The notes beneath the pieces were generated by a model. The model was not told where the DNA came from. It saw only the letters and a list, made by a program, of their open reading frames with translations, and made no database searches. Below are positions 10,199 to 20,403 of a stretch of 64,000 bases of DNA, piece by piece. The stretch lies in NCBI RefSeq assembly GCF_018223345.1, contig NZ_CP073587.1:2701001-2765000 (forward strand), read 5' to 3'. Within the stretch, counting starts at the first letter, position 1. Each line of letters begins with the position of its first letter. Both the position numbers and the translations under genes were made by a program. The DNA is from Shewanella yunxiaonensis. GTDB lineage: Bacteria > Pseudomonadota > Gammaproteobacteria > Enterobacterales > Shewanellaceae.

Positions 10199-10990
10199 TC
10201 AGTGAAATACCTGAGTTTCTTCGCCCAGTTCCTGCAATTGCATCTTCACTAGTTCCACGATGGGATCATGCGGGTTGTTGTCGATAAAGTATTGAAGATC
10301 AGCAGTAGCAACCTGAATCGCCCCAAGTTGCTGAGCAATAAATGCACGCTCGCGATGCAGATTCAAGTCATCTGGATACCAATCAAGCAGTAAACTGCAG
10401 CATTCCATCGCGGATTCAAATTTGCGTTCGATGATGCAGCCAGCTTTAAGCTCATGCAACATCCGCGTTAATACCTGTTTAGCAGAAGCAGGCTTCAGAT
10501 AGTTGTCTTTCATCGGCGCCCAGTTACCTAGCTCACCACGCACCAGCGCATGCAGTTGCTCTCGATTCAATGACTGGCCAGTCAGGGGATCGACATAGTG
10601 GATTTCGCCTGCGAGCTGACAGGACATGACTGTGGTACCCGGTAACAAAATCAGCTCAGTTTTCAGATCCAGCTCCTGCCCCAATAACATCAATGCGGTA
10701 GCAAGGGTCGTGCTGTTGCCTTGTCGACTTTGCAGGCAACGGCCAAGATCCGCGGCCTCCCGTGAAAAATATTCTGCTTTTTCACAAAAGCCTAAATCCT
10801 GATAAAACCACTTCAAAAGCGCCGCATAGCGCAGCTCTTCATCAAAAAGATAGCGACTCAATACGGCACCCGAGAGTTCATACCAAGCCCATTGCACCTG
10901 CTTGATTTCACTGAAACCCAGATACTGACACAATTCAAATGCGGTTTCCGGTAAGGAAAGCGCTTTGTCATCCGATGGAAATCTTTGCAT
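10199..10990 (-). CDS. sirB1: SirB1-family protein (transglutaminase-like plus TPR)
   Basis: A 263-residue protein of the SirB1/YchA family. The first two thirds resemble a transglutaminase-like fold, and the C-terminal part holds TPR-like helices ('CIIERKFESAMECCSLLLDW', 'LHRERAFIAQQLGAIQVATA'). The family's biochemical role is not established. The start codon overlaps the sirB2 stop by one base (TAATG), indicating translational coupling. Its place after hemA-prfA-prmC-sirB2 matches E. coli, where the genes are ychQ-ychA. It is cytosolic by composition, with no signal peptide. Confidence 0.88.
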   Translation of the reverse strand: MQRFPSDDKALSLPETAFELCQYLGFSEIKQVQWAWYELSGAVLSRYLFDEELRYAALLKWFYQDLGFCEKAEYFSREAADLGRCLQSRQGNSTTLATALMLLGQELDLKTELILLPGTTVMSCQLAGEIHYVDPLTGQSLNREQLHALVRGELGNWAPMKDNYLKPASAKQVLTRMLHELKAGCIIERKFESAMECCSLLLDWYPDDLNLHRERAFIAQQLGAIQVATADLQYFIDNNPHDPIVELVKMQLQELGEETQVFH

Positions 10991-11385
10991 TAACCTAAAA
11001 ATACCGCCTGTTTGATATAAGCCACTTTAGCAGCGAAAACCAGCCATCCCAACGCGCCAAGAAAAGCAAAGATGCGGAACATTTTACCGCGTGAGCTTTT
11101 CATCGCCGCCATAGCCAGTATGATGTACGCCACTACTGCGCCCAATTTTTCAGTCATCCAAGCATCAACAAACGGATACTGCTTAATCATAAAACACAGC
11201 ACTACACCGGAAAGCAGTAACAAGGTATCAATCACATGTGGTGCCACCTTTAACAGCCGTTTATCCATCCATGCAGACTGCCCCAGGTTCAGCACAAAAC
11301 GGACGCTTAAAAACATCACGCTCAGGCCAATCATCAGCAAGTGAAAGTACTTAATTCCCGAGTAAAAACTGTAAAAATTATCCAT
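10990..11385 (-). CDS. sirB2: SirB2-family inner-membrane protein
   Basis: A 131-residue protein with four hydrophobic helices ('YFHLLMIGLSVMFLSVRFVL', 'VIDTLLLLSGVVLCFMI', 'LGAVVAYIILAMAAM', 'IFAFLGALGWLVFAAKVAYI'), typical of the SirB2/YchQ family. I start it at the ATG at 11385; a TTG seven codons upstream is also open, but neither has a strong ribosome-binding site. It is coupled to sirB1 by a one-base overlap and lies 134 bp downstream of prmC. The function is unknown; the family was named from Salmonella invasion regulation, but the conserved neighbourhood suggests a housekeeping role. Confidence 0.85.
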   Translation of the reverse strand: MDNFYSFYSGIKYFHLLMIGLSVMFLSVRFVLNLGQSAWMDKRLLKVAPHVIDTLLLLSGVVLCFMIKQYPFVDAWMTEKLGAVVAYIILAMAAMKSSRGKMFRIFAFLGALGWLVFAAKVAYIKQAVFLG

Positions 11386-11519
11386 TTGTAAACTGCCGAT
11401 GCCCAAAGAAGGCGTCAGTTTACCCTATGGTTCGCCCGCCTCCAAACCGATTGTCTGATTGCGGAGTCCACATGGGATCAGATGGTGGCTATGTCGCCAC
11501 TTTTCAAGAGGAAGTGCCG

Positions 11520-12365
11520 TTAACCCGGCCAGAAACCTAAAGTGCAGCGCTCGTTTGAACCAAAATCCCGCACCGTGGCTACTTGATGATACCCTAGCTC
11601 GTTAAGCTTCTCGCGCATGCGTTTGCCCTGAGTAAAACCATGCTCCAACAACAGGTAGCCACCAGGCACGAGATAGTCTCGGGCATATTCTGCAATGTGG
11701 AATAATGCGGCAAATCCCTGCTGCCCAGCGGTCAACGCACTGCGCGGTTCAAAGCGCACATCGCCTAACGCCAGATGCTCATCATTTTCTTCAATATAAG
11801 GTGGGTTTGACACAATCAGCTGAAATTTACGACCGGCGAGTTCGGCAAACCAATCACTTTTGAGGATTTCGACCTGTGGTAAATTGAGGTTTTCGCGATT
11901 GGCTTTTGCCAGTTCGACCGCAGCACCAACGTTATCTACTGCGGTGATCCGCCACTGTCCGCGTTCATGGGCCAACGCTAATGCGATGGCACCAGTCCCC
12001 GTCCCCAAATCCAGCACAGCGGCATCGTCTGTCATCGGCAGGTTCAGCGCCGTTTCCACCAGAATTTCAGTATCCGGACGCGGGATCAGTGTCGACTCGT
12101 TAACAATGAAAGGTAATGACCAGAATTCCCGCTCGCCAACAATGTGCGCCACAGGTACGCCTTGTGCTCGACGAGCCACCATCTGCTGCAGCTGTTTATA
12201 CTGCTCTTCGGTAAGCTGGCGCTCAGGCCAGGCGTAGATAAAACTGCGATTTTTACCTAGACAGCGTAGCAATAATGCCTCAGCGTCCACATGGGCAGAG
12301 TCTGATGTGGCTGACAGCATAGAGGAAGCCCATTGCAGGGCTTCCGCAATCGTGGTTCGGGTCAC
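11520..12365 (-). CDS. prmC: peptide chain release factor N5-glutamine methyltransferase
   Basis: A 281-residue SAM-dependent enzyme that methylates the glutamine of the GGQ motif in release factors, raising termination efficiency. The Rossmann SAM motif 'VLDLGTGTGAIALALA' lies near residues 115-130, and the amino-methyltransferase motif NPPY lies in 'LIVSNPPYIEEND' near residue 188. The N-terminal helical domain for release-factor binding is present. It starts 11 bp after the stop of prfA, which encodes its substrate, in the hemA-prfA-prmC order of enterobacteria. Length and motifs are complete. Confidence 0.96.
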   Translation of the reverse strand: MTRTTIAEALQWASSMLSATSDSAHVDAEALLLRCLGKNRSFIYAWPERQLTEEQYKQLQQMVARRAQGVPVAHIVGEREFWSLPFIVNESTLIPRPDTEILVETALNLPMTDDAAVLDLGTGTGAIALALAHERGQWRITAVDNVGAAVELAKANRENLNLPQVEILKSDWFAELAGRKFQLIVSNPPYIEENDEHLALGDVRFEPRSALTAGQQGFAALFHIAEYARDYLVPGGYLLLEHGFTQGKRMREKLNELGYHQVATVRDFGSNERCTLGFWPG

Positions 12366-12376
12366 AGCTTCAATCC

Positions 12377-13462
12377 TTATTCTTCGGAGAGCGCGGCCAA
12401 CTGATCTGCCTGATACTCCTGGATCAATGGATCAATTAACGGATCCAGATCGCCCTCCATCACTTCATTAAGACGGTACAACGTCAAGTTAATTCGATGT
12501 TCACTGACGCGTCCCTGAGGGAAATTATAAGTCCGAATACGTTCTGAACGATCACCGCTGCCGACTAATGAACGACGAGTAGATGCCTCTTCACTCGCAC
12601 GCTTTTCATCTTCCCGCGCTTGCAGTCGCGCCGCCAAAACGCTCATCGCACGCGCTTTATTCTTATGCTGCGAACGTTCGTCCTGACACTCTACGACCAA
12701 GCCTGTTGGTAAATGGGTGATACGAATCGCGGAATCGGTTTTGTTTACGTGCTGACCACCCGCACCAGATGAACGGAAAGTATCGATACGTATATCGGCA
12801 GGATTGATCTCTACCGCCTGAGCCTCAGGCACTTCGTGCATGACGGCGACGGTACAAGCCGACGTATGCACCCGCCCCTGCGATTCGGTCTCAGGGACAC
12901 GCTGTACCCGGTGGCCACCAGACTCAAACTTCAGTCGACCATAGACGCCATCCCCAATAACGCGGGCGATCACTTCTTTAAAACCACCGTGTTCGCCTTC
13001 GTTAGCGCTGACCACTTCAACTTGCCAGCGCTGAGCTTCAGCGTACCGGCTATACATGCGGAATAAGTCGCCAGCAAACAATGCGGCTTCATCACCGCCG
13101 GTGCCCGCACGCACTTCGAGGAAAGCGTTGGTATCGTCATTGGGATCTTTAGGCAGCAGCAGTATTTGCAATTCGCCTTCCAGCTGCTCCAATCTGAGTT
13201 TGGCCGCTTTCAGCTCTTCCTGCGCCATTTCCCGCATCTCAGGGTCATCTTCCAGCAACATCTCTTCAGCGGTTTGCAGATCAGCCTGTGCCTGCTGAAA
13301 ATTGCGGAACCCTTTTACCACATCTTCCAACTGCGAATATTCTTTGGAAAGGGTACGAAACCGGTCCTGATCGCTAATAACGTCTGCTTCACTCAGCAGC
13401 GCTTGCACTTCTTCATAACGCTCCTGCAAACCTTCCAGCTTGCGGATAACGGATTCCTTCAT
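12377..13462 (-). CDS. prfA: peptide chain release factor 1
   Basis: A 361-residue RF1 that recognises UAA and UAG and triggers peptide release on the ribosome. The catalytic GGQ lies in '[17 protein letters not shown]' (about residues 230-246). The codon-recognition tripeptide is in 'VPETESQGR', so it reads PET, a known variant of the RF1 P-x-T motif. The N-terminal coiled coil and C-terminal domain are complete. It lies 13 bp after hemA and is followed by prmC, the gene for its methylase, all on one strand. Confidence 0.97.
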   Translation of the reverse strand: MKESVIRKLEGLQERYEEVQALLSEADVISDQDRFRTLSKEYSQLEDVVKGFRNFQQAQADLQTAEEMLLEDDPEMREMAQEELKAAKLRLEQLEGELQILLLPKDPNDDTNAFLEVRAGTGGDEAALFAGDLFRMYSRYAEAQRWQVEVVSANEGEHGGFKEVIARVIGDGVYGRLKFESGGHRVQRVPETESQGRVHTSACTVAVMHEVPEAQAVEINPADIRIDTFRSSGAGGQHVNKTDSAIRITHLPTGLVVECQDERSQHKNKARAMSVLAARLQAREDEKRASEEASTRRSLVGSGDRSERIRTYNFPQGRVSEHRINLTLYRLNEVMEGDLDPLIDPLIQEYQADQLAALSEE

Positions 13463-13475
13463 TCAGCTATTAACC

Positions 13476-14726
13476 TTAGTCTTTGTCTAAGCCGAGCGCG
13501 GTTCTTAACTGACCAAGTGCATTGAGATCTCCGTGACGACTGGCCACTGTCAGTGCCTGTGTCGGTGCATGGATCAAACGGTTAGTCAGGCGGTTAGCCA
13601 GTTCCCGAATCACCTCTTCGGCGTCGGCACCCTGCCCCAACTTATTCATCGCTCTTTCCAACAACTCGTCTTTGATATCCATGCAGTGGGTACGGTATTC
13701 ACGAATGCTGTCAACGGACCCCAGCGAGCGCACCCACTCCATAAACTGCAGTGACTGCTCCTCGGCGATAAGTTCCGCTTGCTCGGCGGCCTCACGTCGA
13801 GAGGCCATATTCTGTTCCACTATGCTTTGCAGATCATCAACCGTGTACAGATAAGCTGCATCCAGATCGGCAACTTCTGCTTCAATATCACGGGGAACCG
13901 CAATATCAACCAATAACATAGGTTGATGGCGGCGCTGCTTCAGCGCTTTTTCCACCATGCCTTTACCCAGTATAGGTAACGGACTGGCAGTAGAGGATAT
14001 CACGATATCGGCTTTAGGGAGAAAATCTGGTATCTGTTCCAAGGTGATGGCTTGTGCACCAAACTCTTCACACATGGCTTCAGCGCGCGACAAGGTACGG
14101 TTTGCCACTACCATACTGGCAACGCCATTTTCCTTGAGGTGACGCGCAACCAGTTCAATGGTTTCACCGGCCCCAATCAACAAGGCTTTAGTGGTCGCCA
14201 AGGACGAGAAAATATGTTTGGCCATGCTCACCGCAGCAAATGCTACAGATACTGCAGCGGTACCGATTTCGGTTTCCGTACGGACTTTCTTGGCGACAGA
14301 GAAGGTGTTCTGGAACAGACGGTCCATGGTCATGGCCACAGTCCCGGATTCTTTCGCTTTAACGAACGCCTGCTTAACTTGCCCCAGGATCTGCGGTTCA
14401 CCAAGAACTAGGGAATCCAGACCAGATGCGACGCGCATTAAATGCTGTACCGCCTTTTGGCCCTCAAATTCATATAGGCATGGAGCGACTTCTTCATGAT
14501 TTAAAGAATGGTACTGCTCCAGCCAGGAAACTACCCGAGACACATCCTGAGTATTGCAATACAACTCAGTGCGGTTACACGTTGACACGATCACTGCCTC
14601 ACCAGAAGCGGTTTGCTGAGCAAGGCTCCTCATGGCTTCATGGATCTTATCCGGGGCAAAGGCTACTTTTTCACGCAGGTCAACAGTGGCAGTTTTGTGG
14701 TTAATACCAATTGCTACAAGGCTCAT
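13476..14726 (-). CDS. hemA: glutamyl-tRNA reductase
   Basis: A 416-residue NADPH-dependent enzyme reducing glutamyl-tRNA to glutamate-1-semialdehyde, the first committed step of tetrapyrrole synthesis by the C5 pathway. The catalytic cysteine is in '[10 protein letters not shown]' near residue 50, '[19 protein letters not shown]' is the family signature, and '[16 protein letters not shown]' is the NADPH-binding motif. A C-terminal helical dimerisation domain is present. It is the first gene of the hemA-prfA-prmC run, divergent from lolB. Heme demand should be high in an organism with multiheme cytochromes such as the one at 4362. Confidence 0.97.
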   Translation of the reverse strand: MSLVAIGINHKTATVDLREKVAFAPDKIHEAMRSLAQQTASGEAVIVSTCNRTELYCNTQDVSRVVSWLEQYHSLNHEEVAPCLYEFEGQKAVQHLMRVASGLDSLVLGEPQILGQVKQAFVKAKESGTVAMTMDRLFQNTFSVAKKVRTETEIGTAAVSVAFAAVSMAKHIFSSLATTKALLIGAGETIELVARHLKENGVASMVVANRTLSRAEAMCEEFGAQAITLEQIPDFLPKADIVISSTASPLPILGKGMVEKALKQRRHQPMLLVDIAVPRDIEAEVADLDAAYLYTVDDLQSIVEQNMASRREAAEQAELIAEEQSLQFMEWVRSLGSVDSIREYRTHCMDIKDELLERAMNKLGQGADAEEVIRELANRLTNRLIHAPTQALTVASRHGDLNALGQLRTALGLDKD

Positions 14727-14981
14727 CTGACTCGTTCTGGACTCATGGCGTTTCTTAAGATGCGGCCATTCTACTGAATTGCCCCAACTAAAAACAGAAT
14801 ACGCTTAACAAAACCGAATAAAGGTTTATTAGTGACTAAAGGGTTAATTTTTTCAGACAATTAAAGGCTCAACAGCGGCAACCCGCGCTATAACAGCGAT
14901 TGCTGATAAAACCGCAATCACACACCAGTTGTGTCTGACGGTAAAGCCCTCGTATCATAGGCCAACATTTATGGCTGATGA

Positions 14982-15644
14982 TTGACGAATATTTTGACCA
15001 ACATCACAAATCGCATAATCCATCGTTCGACCACATCACTGTGGTTGTGGCTTATATGGGCCATTTTTGTGAGTGGCTGTAGCAGTCTGACTGATAAAAA
15101 CTGGGTGGCAACCACAGTTGCCAATCCTCAGGACGCCAATGCCTGGGAATTACAGGGCAAACTCGCGGTAATATCACCCGAAGAGAAATTCAGTACCAAT
15201 CTCTACTGGTTACATACCCCTGAGAGTGATCAACTCAAGCTCACCACCATGTTAGGCACCAGCGTCATGAGTCTTAGCAGCCGCGCGGGATATGCCAAGC
15301 TGGAAGTAGACGGCCAAACCTATGAAGGCGACGATCCACAAGCACTATTGAATCGCCTCAGCAATTGGCAATTTCCCTTAACTAAATTGCCCGAGTGGAT
15401 CCTTGGGATCGTGGCCGATGATTATCAGGTCAGCCGCGATATTAATCATCGACCACTACAACTAACCGACAGCAGTGTATTCCCGCCATGGCGCATTCAA
15501 TATCAGGGCTGGCAAGCTCAAAGTGGCACCATGGTGCCACGTCTACTGCGCTTAGAACGGGGCGGACTGAAACTGAAAATTCAATTGAATCAATGGCAGG
15601 CACTCACCAGTGTGCAGGTGCCAATGGACAACAAACGCTCATGA
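14982..15644 (+). CDS. lolB: outer-membrane lipoprotein receptor LolB
   Basis: A 220-residue lipoprotein that accepts lipoproteins from LolA and inserts them into the outer membrane. A hydrophobic signal ends in the lipobox 'FVSGCSS', giving the lipidated Cys near residue 33. The mature part carries the LolB pattern '[20 protein letters not shown]' and '[12 protein letters not shown]'. Only non-ATG starts are in frame: TTG at 14982 or TTG at 14994; both leave a usable signal peptide. The stop overlaps the ispE start by 4 bp (ATGA). It is divergent from hemA, as in E. coli. Confidence 0.92.
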   Translation: MTNILTNITNRIIHRSTTSLWLWLIWAIFVSGCSSLTDKNWVATTVANPQDANAWELQGKLAVISPEEKFSTNLYWLHTPESDQLKLTTMLGTSVMSLSSRAGYAKLEVDGQTYEGDDPQALLNRLSNWQFPLTKLPEWILGIVADDYQVSRDINHRPLQLTDSSVFPPWRIQYQGWQAQSGTMVPRLLRLERGGLKLKIQLNQWQALTSVQVPMDNKRS

Positions 15645-16495
15645 CGCAATCACTTTCGTTAGGCTGGCCGGCCCCAGCCAAACTCAATTTATTCCTGCAT
15701 ATTAATGGTCGCCGGGCAGACGGCTATCACGAATTACAAACCCTATTCCAGTTTCTGGATTATGGCGATCTGCTCGATTTTAAAATCACTAATGATGGCA
15801 AAATCACCCTGCATTCCAATCTCAACACCAATATTGCTGATGACGATAATCTGATTGTCAAAGCCGCCAAACTGTTGCAACAACAGTCAGCCAGCAAACT
15901 GGGAGCCGAAATCTGGCTCGATAAAAAGTTACCGATGGGCGGCGGTGTGGGTGGCGGCTCATCAGACGCAGCCACAACCCTGGTGGCACTTAATGCGCTG
16001 TGGCAAATAGGGTTGGACCAGCCACAACTCGCGGCATTAGGTCTGAACCTTGGTGCGGATGTGCCTATTTTTATTCACGGACATGCAGCTTTCGCTGAAG
16101 GCGTGGGTGAAAAACTTGTGGCCGTTGATATTCCGGAACACTGGTATCTGGTGATAGCGCCGGAGGCCCATGTTTCCACTGCGGCAATCTTTCAACACCC
16201 GGATCTACCAAGAGATACCGCCAAACTGTCCTGGAATGAATTATTGTCCGCAAACTGGAAAAATGACTGCCAAACACTCGTCAGTAACAACTTTCCGCAA
16301 GTTGCCAAGGCCTTGGCGTGGCTGTTAGAATATGCCCCGTCGAGAATGACCGGAACAGGCGCCTGTGTGTTCGGGGAATTCGAAACACAGCAACAAGCGC
16401 TGGAGTGTCTGGCGAAAATGCCTAAAACATTCCGCGGATTTGTGGCAAAAGGAACGAATATATCGCCGTTACAGCACCGCTTAAGTCGGTGCTGA
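15641..16495 (+). CDS. ispE: 4-diphosphocytidyl-2-C-methyl-D-erythritol kinase
   Basis: A 284-residue GHMP-family kinase of the MEP isoprenoid pathway that phosphorylates the 2-hydroxyl of CDP-methylerythritol. '[20 protein letters not shown]' is the N-terminal substrate motif, and '[18 protein letters not shown]' is the glycine-rich GHMP ATP loop near residue 100. The start was set at the ATG overlapping the lolB stop; the longer upstream frame only runs antiparallel to lolB coding logic. The lolB-ispE-prs order matches enterobacteria. Confidence 0.96.
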   Translation: MTQSLSLGWPAPAKLNLFLHINGRRADGYHELQTLFQFLDYGDLLDFKITNDGKITLHSNLNTNIADDDNLIVKAAKLLQQQSASKLGAEIWLDKKLPMGGGVGGGSSDAATTLVALNALWQIGLDQPQLAALGLNLGADVPIFIHGHAAFAEGVGEKLVAVDIPEHWYLVIAPEAHVSTAAIFQHPDLPRDTAKLSWNELLSANWKNDCQTLVSNNFPQVAKALAWLLEYAPSRMTGTGACVFGEFETQQQALECLAKMPKTFRGFVAKGTNISPLQHRLSRC

Positions 16496-16571
16496 ACAGT
16501 TTCTTCAGGGGCAAAGCTTGTCACTCTGTCCCTCCAGATCACAATAATGCAAACGCCCGAGGTTCATTAAA

Positions 16572-17519
16572 GTGCCCGACATAAAGCTCTTTGCTGGGAA
16601 CGCTACCCCCAGTCTTGCTAAAAAGATAGCAGACCGTCTGTTTTGTAAACTTGGAGACGCCACGGTAGGCCGTTTCAGCGATGGAGAAATCAGCGTCCAG
16701 ATCAACGAAAACGTTCGTGGTGCTGATGTCTTTATCATTCAATCCACCTGTGCACCAACCAACGACAACCTGATGGAACTGGTCGTGATGGTAGATGCGT
16801 TGCGCCGAGCTTCTGCCGGTCGTATCACAGCCGTGGTTCCTTATTTCGGATACGCCCGTCAGGATCGTCGTGTTCGTAGCGCCCGTGTGCCTATCACTGC
16901 CAAAGTGGTTGCTGATTTTCTGTCTAGCGTTGGTGTGGACCGTGTGCTGACATGCGATTTACACGCCGAACAGATCCAGGGCTTCTTTGACGTTCCCGTG
17001 GATAACGTTTTCGGTAGCCCAGTATTGTTGGAAGACATGCTCGACAAGAACCTGGAAACACCGGTTGTTGTTTCACCCGATATCGGCGGTGTAGTGCGTG
17101 CCCGTGCCATTGCCAAATTGTTGGATGATACTGATCTGGCTATCATCGACAAGCGCCGTCCGCAGGCCAATGTGGCGCAGGTAATGCACATCATTGGTGA
17201 CGTTCAGGACCGTGATTGTATTATCGTTGACGACATGATTGATACTGGTGGTACGCTGTGTAAAGCCGCTGAAGCACTGAAACAGCATGGTGCTAATCGC
17301 GTGTTTGCCTATGCGACGCACCCAGTGTTCTCAGGTGCTGCGCTGGAAAACATCAAGAATTCCGTGATTGATGAAGTGATTGTGACTGACACTATTCCTC
17401 TGCGTCCGGAAATCGCTGCCAGCGGTAAAGTCAAACAGCTGACAATGTCTGGTATTCTTGCTGAAGCGATCCGCCGCGTCAGCAATGAAGAATCCATTTC
17501 TGCGATGTTCCATCAGTAA
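16572..17519 (+). CDS. prs: ribose-phosphate pyrophosphokinase
   Basis: A 315-residue PRPP synthetase that transfers pyrophosphate from ATP to ribose-5-phosphate for nucleotide, histidine, tryptophan and NAD synthesis. '[20 protein letters not shown]' opens the protein, 'RQDRR' is the ATP region, '[15 protein letters not shown]' holds the catalytic His, and '[13 protein letters not shown]' is the PRPP/ribose-phosphate loop. The start is GTG, with GAGG about nine bases upstream. An intrinsic terminator follows. It is the last gene of the lolB-ispE-prs run. Confidence 0.98.
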   Translation: MPDIKLFAGNATPSLAKKIADRLFCKLGDATVGRFSDGEISVQINENVRGADVFIIQSTCAPTNDNLMELVVMVDALRRASAGRITAVVPYFGYARQDRRVRSARVPITAKVVADFLSSVGVDRVLTCDLHAEQIQGFFDVPVDNVFGSPVLLEDMLDKNLETPVVVSPDIGGVVRARAIAKLLDDTDLAIIDKRRPQANVAQVMHIIGDVQDRDCIIVDDMIDTGGTLCKAAEALKQHGANRVFAYATHPVFSGAALENIKNSVIDEVIVTDTIPLRPEIAASGKVKQLTMSGILAEAIRRVSNEESISAMFHQ

Positions 17520-17538
17520 GCACTGCAGACAACAAAAG

Positions 17539-17561
17539 ACGCACCTCCGGGTGCGTTTTTT
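17539..17561 (+). terminator. rho-independent terminator of prs
   Basis: ACGCACC-TCCG-GGTGCGT is followed directly by TTTTT, 20 bp after the prs stop. Confidence 0.85.
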
Positions 17562-17615
17562 ATTGGCTATCGGTAAGCAGTGTCACTGCATCCGTATTAT
17601 TGGGCAGCAAAAAGC

Positions 17616-17645
17616 AAAAAAGCCCGTCGATTAAGACGAGCTTTC
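17616..17645 (-). terminator. terminator of the tRNA operon
   Basis: On the minus strand AAGCTCGTC-TTAATC-GACGGGCTT (one G-U pair) is followed by TTTTTGC, just past the last tRNA-Gln gene. Confidence 0.75.
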
Positions 17646-17649
17646 TTAT

Positions 17650-17724
17650 TGGCTGGGGTACCAGGATTCGAACCTGGGGATGCCGGAATCAGAATCCGGT
17701 GCCTTACCACTTGGCGATACCCCA
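17650..17724 (-). tRNA. tRNA-Gln (anticodon CTG)
   Basis: A 75-base cloverleaf on the minus strand with encoded CCA. The 5' end is TGGGGTATCGCC, the anticodon stem-loop CCGGA-TTCTGAT-TCCGG gives CTG, and the T-loop is GTTCGAATC. It is the last gene of the array. Confidence 0.95.
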
Positions 17725-17737
17725 AAAAGGTCATATA

Positions 17738-17812
17738 TGGCTGGGGTACCAGGATTCGAACCTGGGTATGCCGGGATCAAAACCCGGTGCCTTACCGCTT
17801 GGCGATACCCCA
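17738..17812 (-). tRNA. tRNA-Gln (anticodon TTG)
   Basis: A 75-base cloverleaf with encoded CCA. The anticodon stem-loop CCGGG-TTTTGAT-CCCGG gives TTG. The body is almost identical to the neighbouring glutamine tRNAs. Confidence 0.95.
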
Positions 17813-17870
17813 AAAAATCGGTCTATGTCACTGCCTACCCTAACAAGCGGGTAGCAACAGTTCAACATTA

Positions 17871-17947
17871 TGGTGGCTATGGCGGGACTTGAACCTGCGA
17901 CCCCAGCATTATGAGTGCTGTGCTCTAACCAGCTGAGCTACATAGCC
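17871..17947 (-). tRNA. tRNA-Met (elongator, anticodon CAT)
   Basis: A 77-base cloverleaf with encoded CCA. The 5' end GGCTATGTAGCTCAG and the anticodon loop CTCATAA resemble E. coli elongator tRNA-Met, and it lacks the initiator-type GGG/CCC anticodon stem. It is identical over its visible body to the copy at 18281. Confidence 0.93.
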
Positions 17948-17951
17948 ACAT

Positions 17952-18026
17952 TGGCTGGGGTACTAGGATTCGAACCTAGGTATGCCGGAATCAGAATCCG
18001 GTGCCTTACCGCTTGGCGATACCCCA
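17952..18026 (-). tRNA. tRNA-Gln (anticodon CTG)
   Basis: A 75-base cloverleaf with encoded CCA and anticodon loop TTCTGAT. Its T-stem has CCTAGG where the other copies have CCAGG or CCCAGG pairings, a compensated change. Confidence 0.95.
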
Positions 18027-18044
18027 ATCTATATTGCAAAAGTA

Positions 18045-18119
18045 TGGCTGGGGTACCAGGATTCGAACCTGGGAATGCCGGGATCAAAACCCGGTGCCTT
18101 ACCGCTTGGCGATACCCCA
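18045..18119 (-). tRNA. tRNA-Gln (anticodon TTG)
   Basis: A 75-base cloverleaf with encoded CCA and anticodon loop TTTTGAT. It is the first of the four glutamine tRNA genes in transcription order. Confidence 0.95.
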
Positions 18120-18168
18120 ACTGCAAGTTATCTCAAGTTCTCTTTTCTCATATTGAGAAAGGAGAGAA

Positions 18169-18253
<85 letters not shown>

Positions 18254-18280
18254 ATTGTCTCGTTTAGCATCCGAGAAGGA

Positions 18281-18357
18281 TGGTGGCTATGGCGGGACTT
18301 GAACCTGCGACCCCAGCATTATGAGTGCTGTGCTCTAACCAGCTGAGCTACATAGCC
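18281..18357 (-). tRNA. tRNA-Met (elongator, anticodon CAT)
   Basis: A 77-base cloverleaf with encoded CCA and anticodon loop CTCATAA. It is the first gene of the seven-tRNA transcript, about 40 bp downstream of a strong promoter. Confidence 0.93.
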
Positions 18358-18396
18358 ACGATAACTTTATGCCCCTCTGCCGAGAGGACGGGGCGT

Positions 18397-18425
18397 ATTA
18401 TGCTTATTCATACTATACAGGTCAA
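18397..18425 (-). promoter_or_regulatory. sigma-70 promoter of the tRNA operon with GC-rich discriminator
   Basis: On the minus strand TTGACC (-35), a 17-bp spacer and CATAAT (-10) are followed by ACGCCCCG. The GC-rich discriminator is typical of promoters under stringent (ppGpp/DksA) control, as expected for stable RNA genes. A GC-rich hairpin (18371-18394) falls in the leader. Confidence 0.75.
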
Positions 18426-18531
18426 CAGCTTTTTCGGACTGAAGCCCGGCACTACCGCCGTTCGCTTAGAATCTCGCCAAACTGTGCAGCAGATACGCAA
18501 ATAGCGGCAATCTGCTGCATTTTTATGCGCA

Positions 18532-19623
18532 TCAAACGTTGAACAGGAAATGCATCACATCGCCATCTTGAACGATGTAAGTCTTACCTTCAACACGAAG
18601 TTTACCGGCTTCTTTGGCGCCGTTCTCCCCCTTGAATTGCACAAAATCTTCATAGGAAACGACCTGAGCACGAATAAAGCCGCGTTCGAAATCGGTGTGG
18701 ATTTTACCCGCAGCTTGAGGTGCACTGGCGCCCACCGGAATGGTCCAAGCGCGCACTTCTTTTACGCCCGCAGTGAAATATGTCTGCAGATCCAGCAATT
18801 CATAACCGGCACGGATCACACGATCCAGACCCGGTTCATCCAGTCCCATATCGGCCATAAATTCCTGACGGTCTTCGTCGTCCATTTCAGCCAACTCAGA
18901 CTCAATCGCGGCACATACCGGCACGACCACTGCACGTTCTTTCTCCGCAATGGCACGCACAACGTCCAGATGCGGATTATTTTCAAAGCCATCTTCGGCG
19001 ACGTTTGCGATATACATGGTCGGTTTTAACGTCAGAAAATTCAGATAAGCCACGGCCTCAATCTCTTCTTTCGAGAGGTCGAGGGTGCGCAGCATATGGC
19101 CTTCGTCCAGTACCGGCTTGAGCTTTTCCAGGACTTCTACTTCAAACTTAGCCTCTTTATCACCGCCCTTGGCACGCTTTTGCTGGCGCAGAATGGCGCG
19201 CTCACAGCTGTCCAGATCCGCCAGTGCCAGCTCGGTATTGATAACTTCAATATCGGATGCCGGATTGACCTTGTTGGCAACATGCACAATGTTGTCATTC
19301 TCAAAGCAACGCACCACGTGACCGATAGCATCAGTTTCACGAATGTTGGCCAGGAATTTATTGCCCAGACCTTCACCTTTTGATGCCCCGGCAACCAAAC
19401 CGGCAATATCCACAAACTCCATGGTGGTAGGCAACACACGTTCTGGATGCACAATGTCAGCAAGAACCTGTAGACGTGGGTCTGGTACAGGTACCACGCC
19501 GGTATTCGGCTCGATGGTACAGAAAGGAAAGTTAGCCGCTTCAATACCGGCCTTGGTTAACGCATTGAACAGAGTCGATTTACCGACATTGGGCAAACCA
19601 ACGATGCCGCATTTAAAACCCAT
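18532..19623 (-). CDS. ychF: redox-regulated ATPase YchF (OLA1 family)
   Basis: A 363-residue Obg-related P-loop protein that prefers ATP over GTP, associated with ribosomes and stress responses. '[20 protein letters not shown]' is the Walker A region, '[20 protein letters not shown]' is the switch II region, and the C-terminal TGS domain ends '[20 protein letters not shown]'. The protein is full length. It follows pth by 85 bp, the pth-ychF order known from E. coli, though here the pair adjoins the tRNA array. Confidence 0.96.
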   Translation of the reverse strand: MGFKCGIVGLPNVGKSTLFNALTKAGIEAANFPFCTIEPNTGVVPVPDPRLQVLADIVHPERVLPTTMEFVDIAGLVAGASKGEGLGNKFLANIRETDAIGHVVRCFENDNIVHVANKVNPASDIEVINTELALADLDSCERAILRQQKRAKGGDKEAKFEVEVLEKLKPVLDEGHMLRTLDLSKEEIEAVAYLNFLTLKPTMYIANVAEDGFENNPHLDVVRAIAEKERAVVVPVCAAIESELAEMDDEDRQEFMADMGLDEPGLDRVIRAGYELLDLQTYFTAGVKEVRAWTIPVGASAPQAAGKIHTDFERGFIRAQVVSYEDFVQFKGENGAKEAGKLRVEGKTYIVQDGDVMHFLFNV

Positions 19624-19708
19624 GATAGTTACCTTATCTCACTGTAATTCCCGGGGGATAACCGCCGGACAGCTGCTGGTATGCCAGCAACCTGATGTCA
19701 TTGATTCG

Positions 19709-20296
19709 TTATTCAGCCTTGAACGCGTGCAAGCAGTTCATGGCTTTAGTCATATCGTCTGTATATAGAATATCGGTAGCTCGCAGCGCTTCGTCAATGG
19801 CAGCATCAATACGTTGTTGCTCCACCAGCGGTGGTTTGCCAAGTACGTAACCACTTACCTTATTTTTATCTCCCGGATGACCGATACCAATGCGCAGACG
19901 ATAGAAATTTTTGTCGTTACCAAGACAGGCAATGATATCTTTCAATCCGTTATGCCCGCCATGACCACCACCAAGTTTGAACTTCGCCACACCTGGTGGC
20001 ATGTCCAGTTCATCGTGTGCCACCATTATTTCATCTGGGGCGATACGAAAAAAGCCTGCCAGTGCGCCAACCGCTTTACCACTCAAGTTCATATAGGTAG
20101 TCGGCACTAACAAACGAACATCTCGGCCTTTTACGGTGATCCGTGCTGTCAGTCCAAAATATTTACTGTCCGGCGTTAGACTGGCACCATAATTTCGCGC
20201 CAGTTGTTCCACAAACCAAGCACCGGCATTATGTCGAGTCTGGGCATATTCGGCCCCTGGATTACCAAGCCCGACAATCAGTTTAATCGTGGTCAT
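19709..20296 (-). CDS. pth: peptidyl-tRNA hydrolase
   Basis: A 195-residue enzyme that cleaves the ester bond of peptidyl-tRNAs released prematurely from ribosomes. '[20 protein letters not shown]' contains the conserved Asn and the catalytic His (about residue 22), '[12 protein letters not shown]' and '[12 protein letters not shown]' complete the active site, and '[13 protein letters not shown]' binds the tRNA end. It is full length and co-directional with ychF. Upstream it is separated from ubiF by a strong terminator. Confidence 0.97.
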   Translation of the reverse strand: MTTIKLIVGLGNPGAEYAQTRHNAGAWFVEQLARNYGASLTPDSKYFGLTARITVKGRDVRLLVPTTYMNLSGKAVGALAGFFRIAPDEIMVAHDELDMPPGVAKFKLGGGHGGHNGLKDIIACLGNDKNFYRLRIGIGHPGDKNKVSGYVLGKPPLVEQQRIDAAIDEALRATDILYTDDMTKAMNCLHAFKAE

Positions 20297-20335
20297 TTTT
20301 TCCTGTTTTTATGACTTATCCATCGCGAAAACAAT

Positions 20336-20361
20336 AATGCCGCGATAGAAAACGCGGCATT
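20336..20361 (-). terminator. terminator between ubiF and pth
   Basis: AATGCCGCG (20336-20344) and CGCGGCATT (20353-20361) form a perfect 9-bp stem with an 8-base loop. On the minus strand it is followed by ATTGTTTT. It lies 43 bp past the ubiF stop. Confidence 0.7.
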
Positions 20362-20403
20362 TTAACACTGCTATTGCGCCCGCAACAAATCGTCTGAACC
20401 GTT

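Noticed and set aside
17650..18120. Repeat units of about 75 bp resembling a CRISPR-like or tandem repeat array
   Set aside because: The repeats are tRNA-Gln genes with CCA ends and different anticodons.
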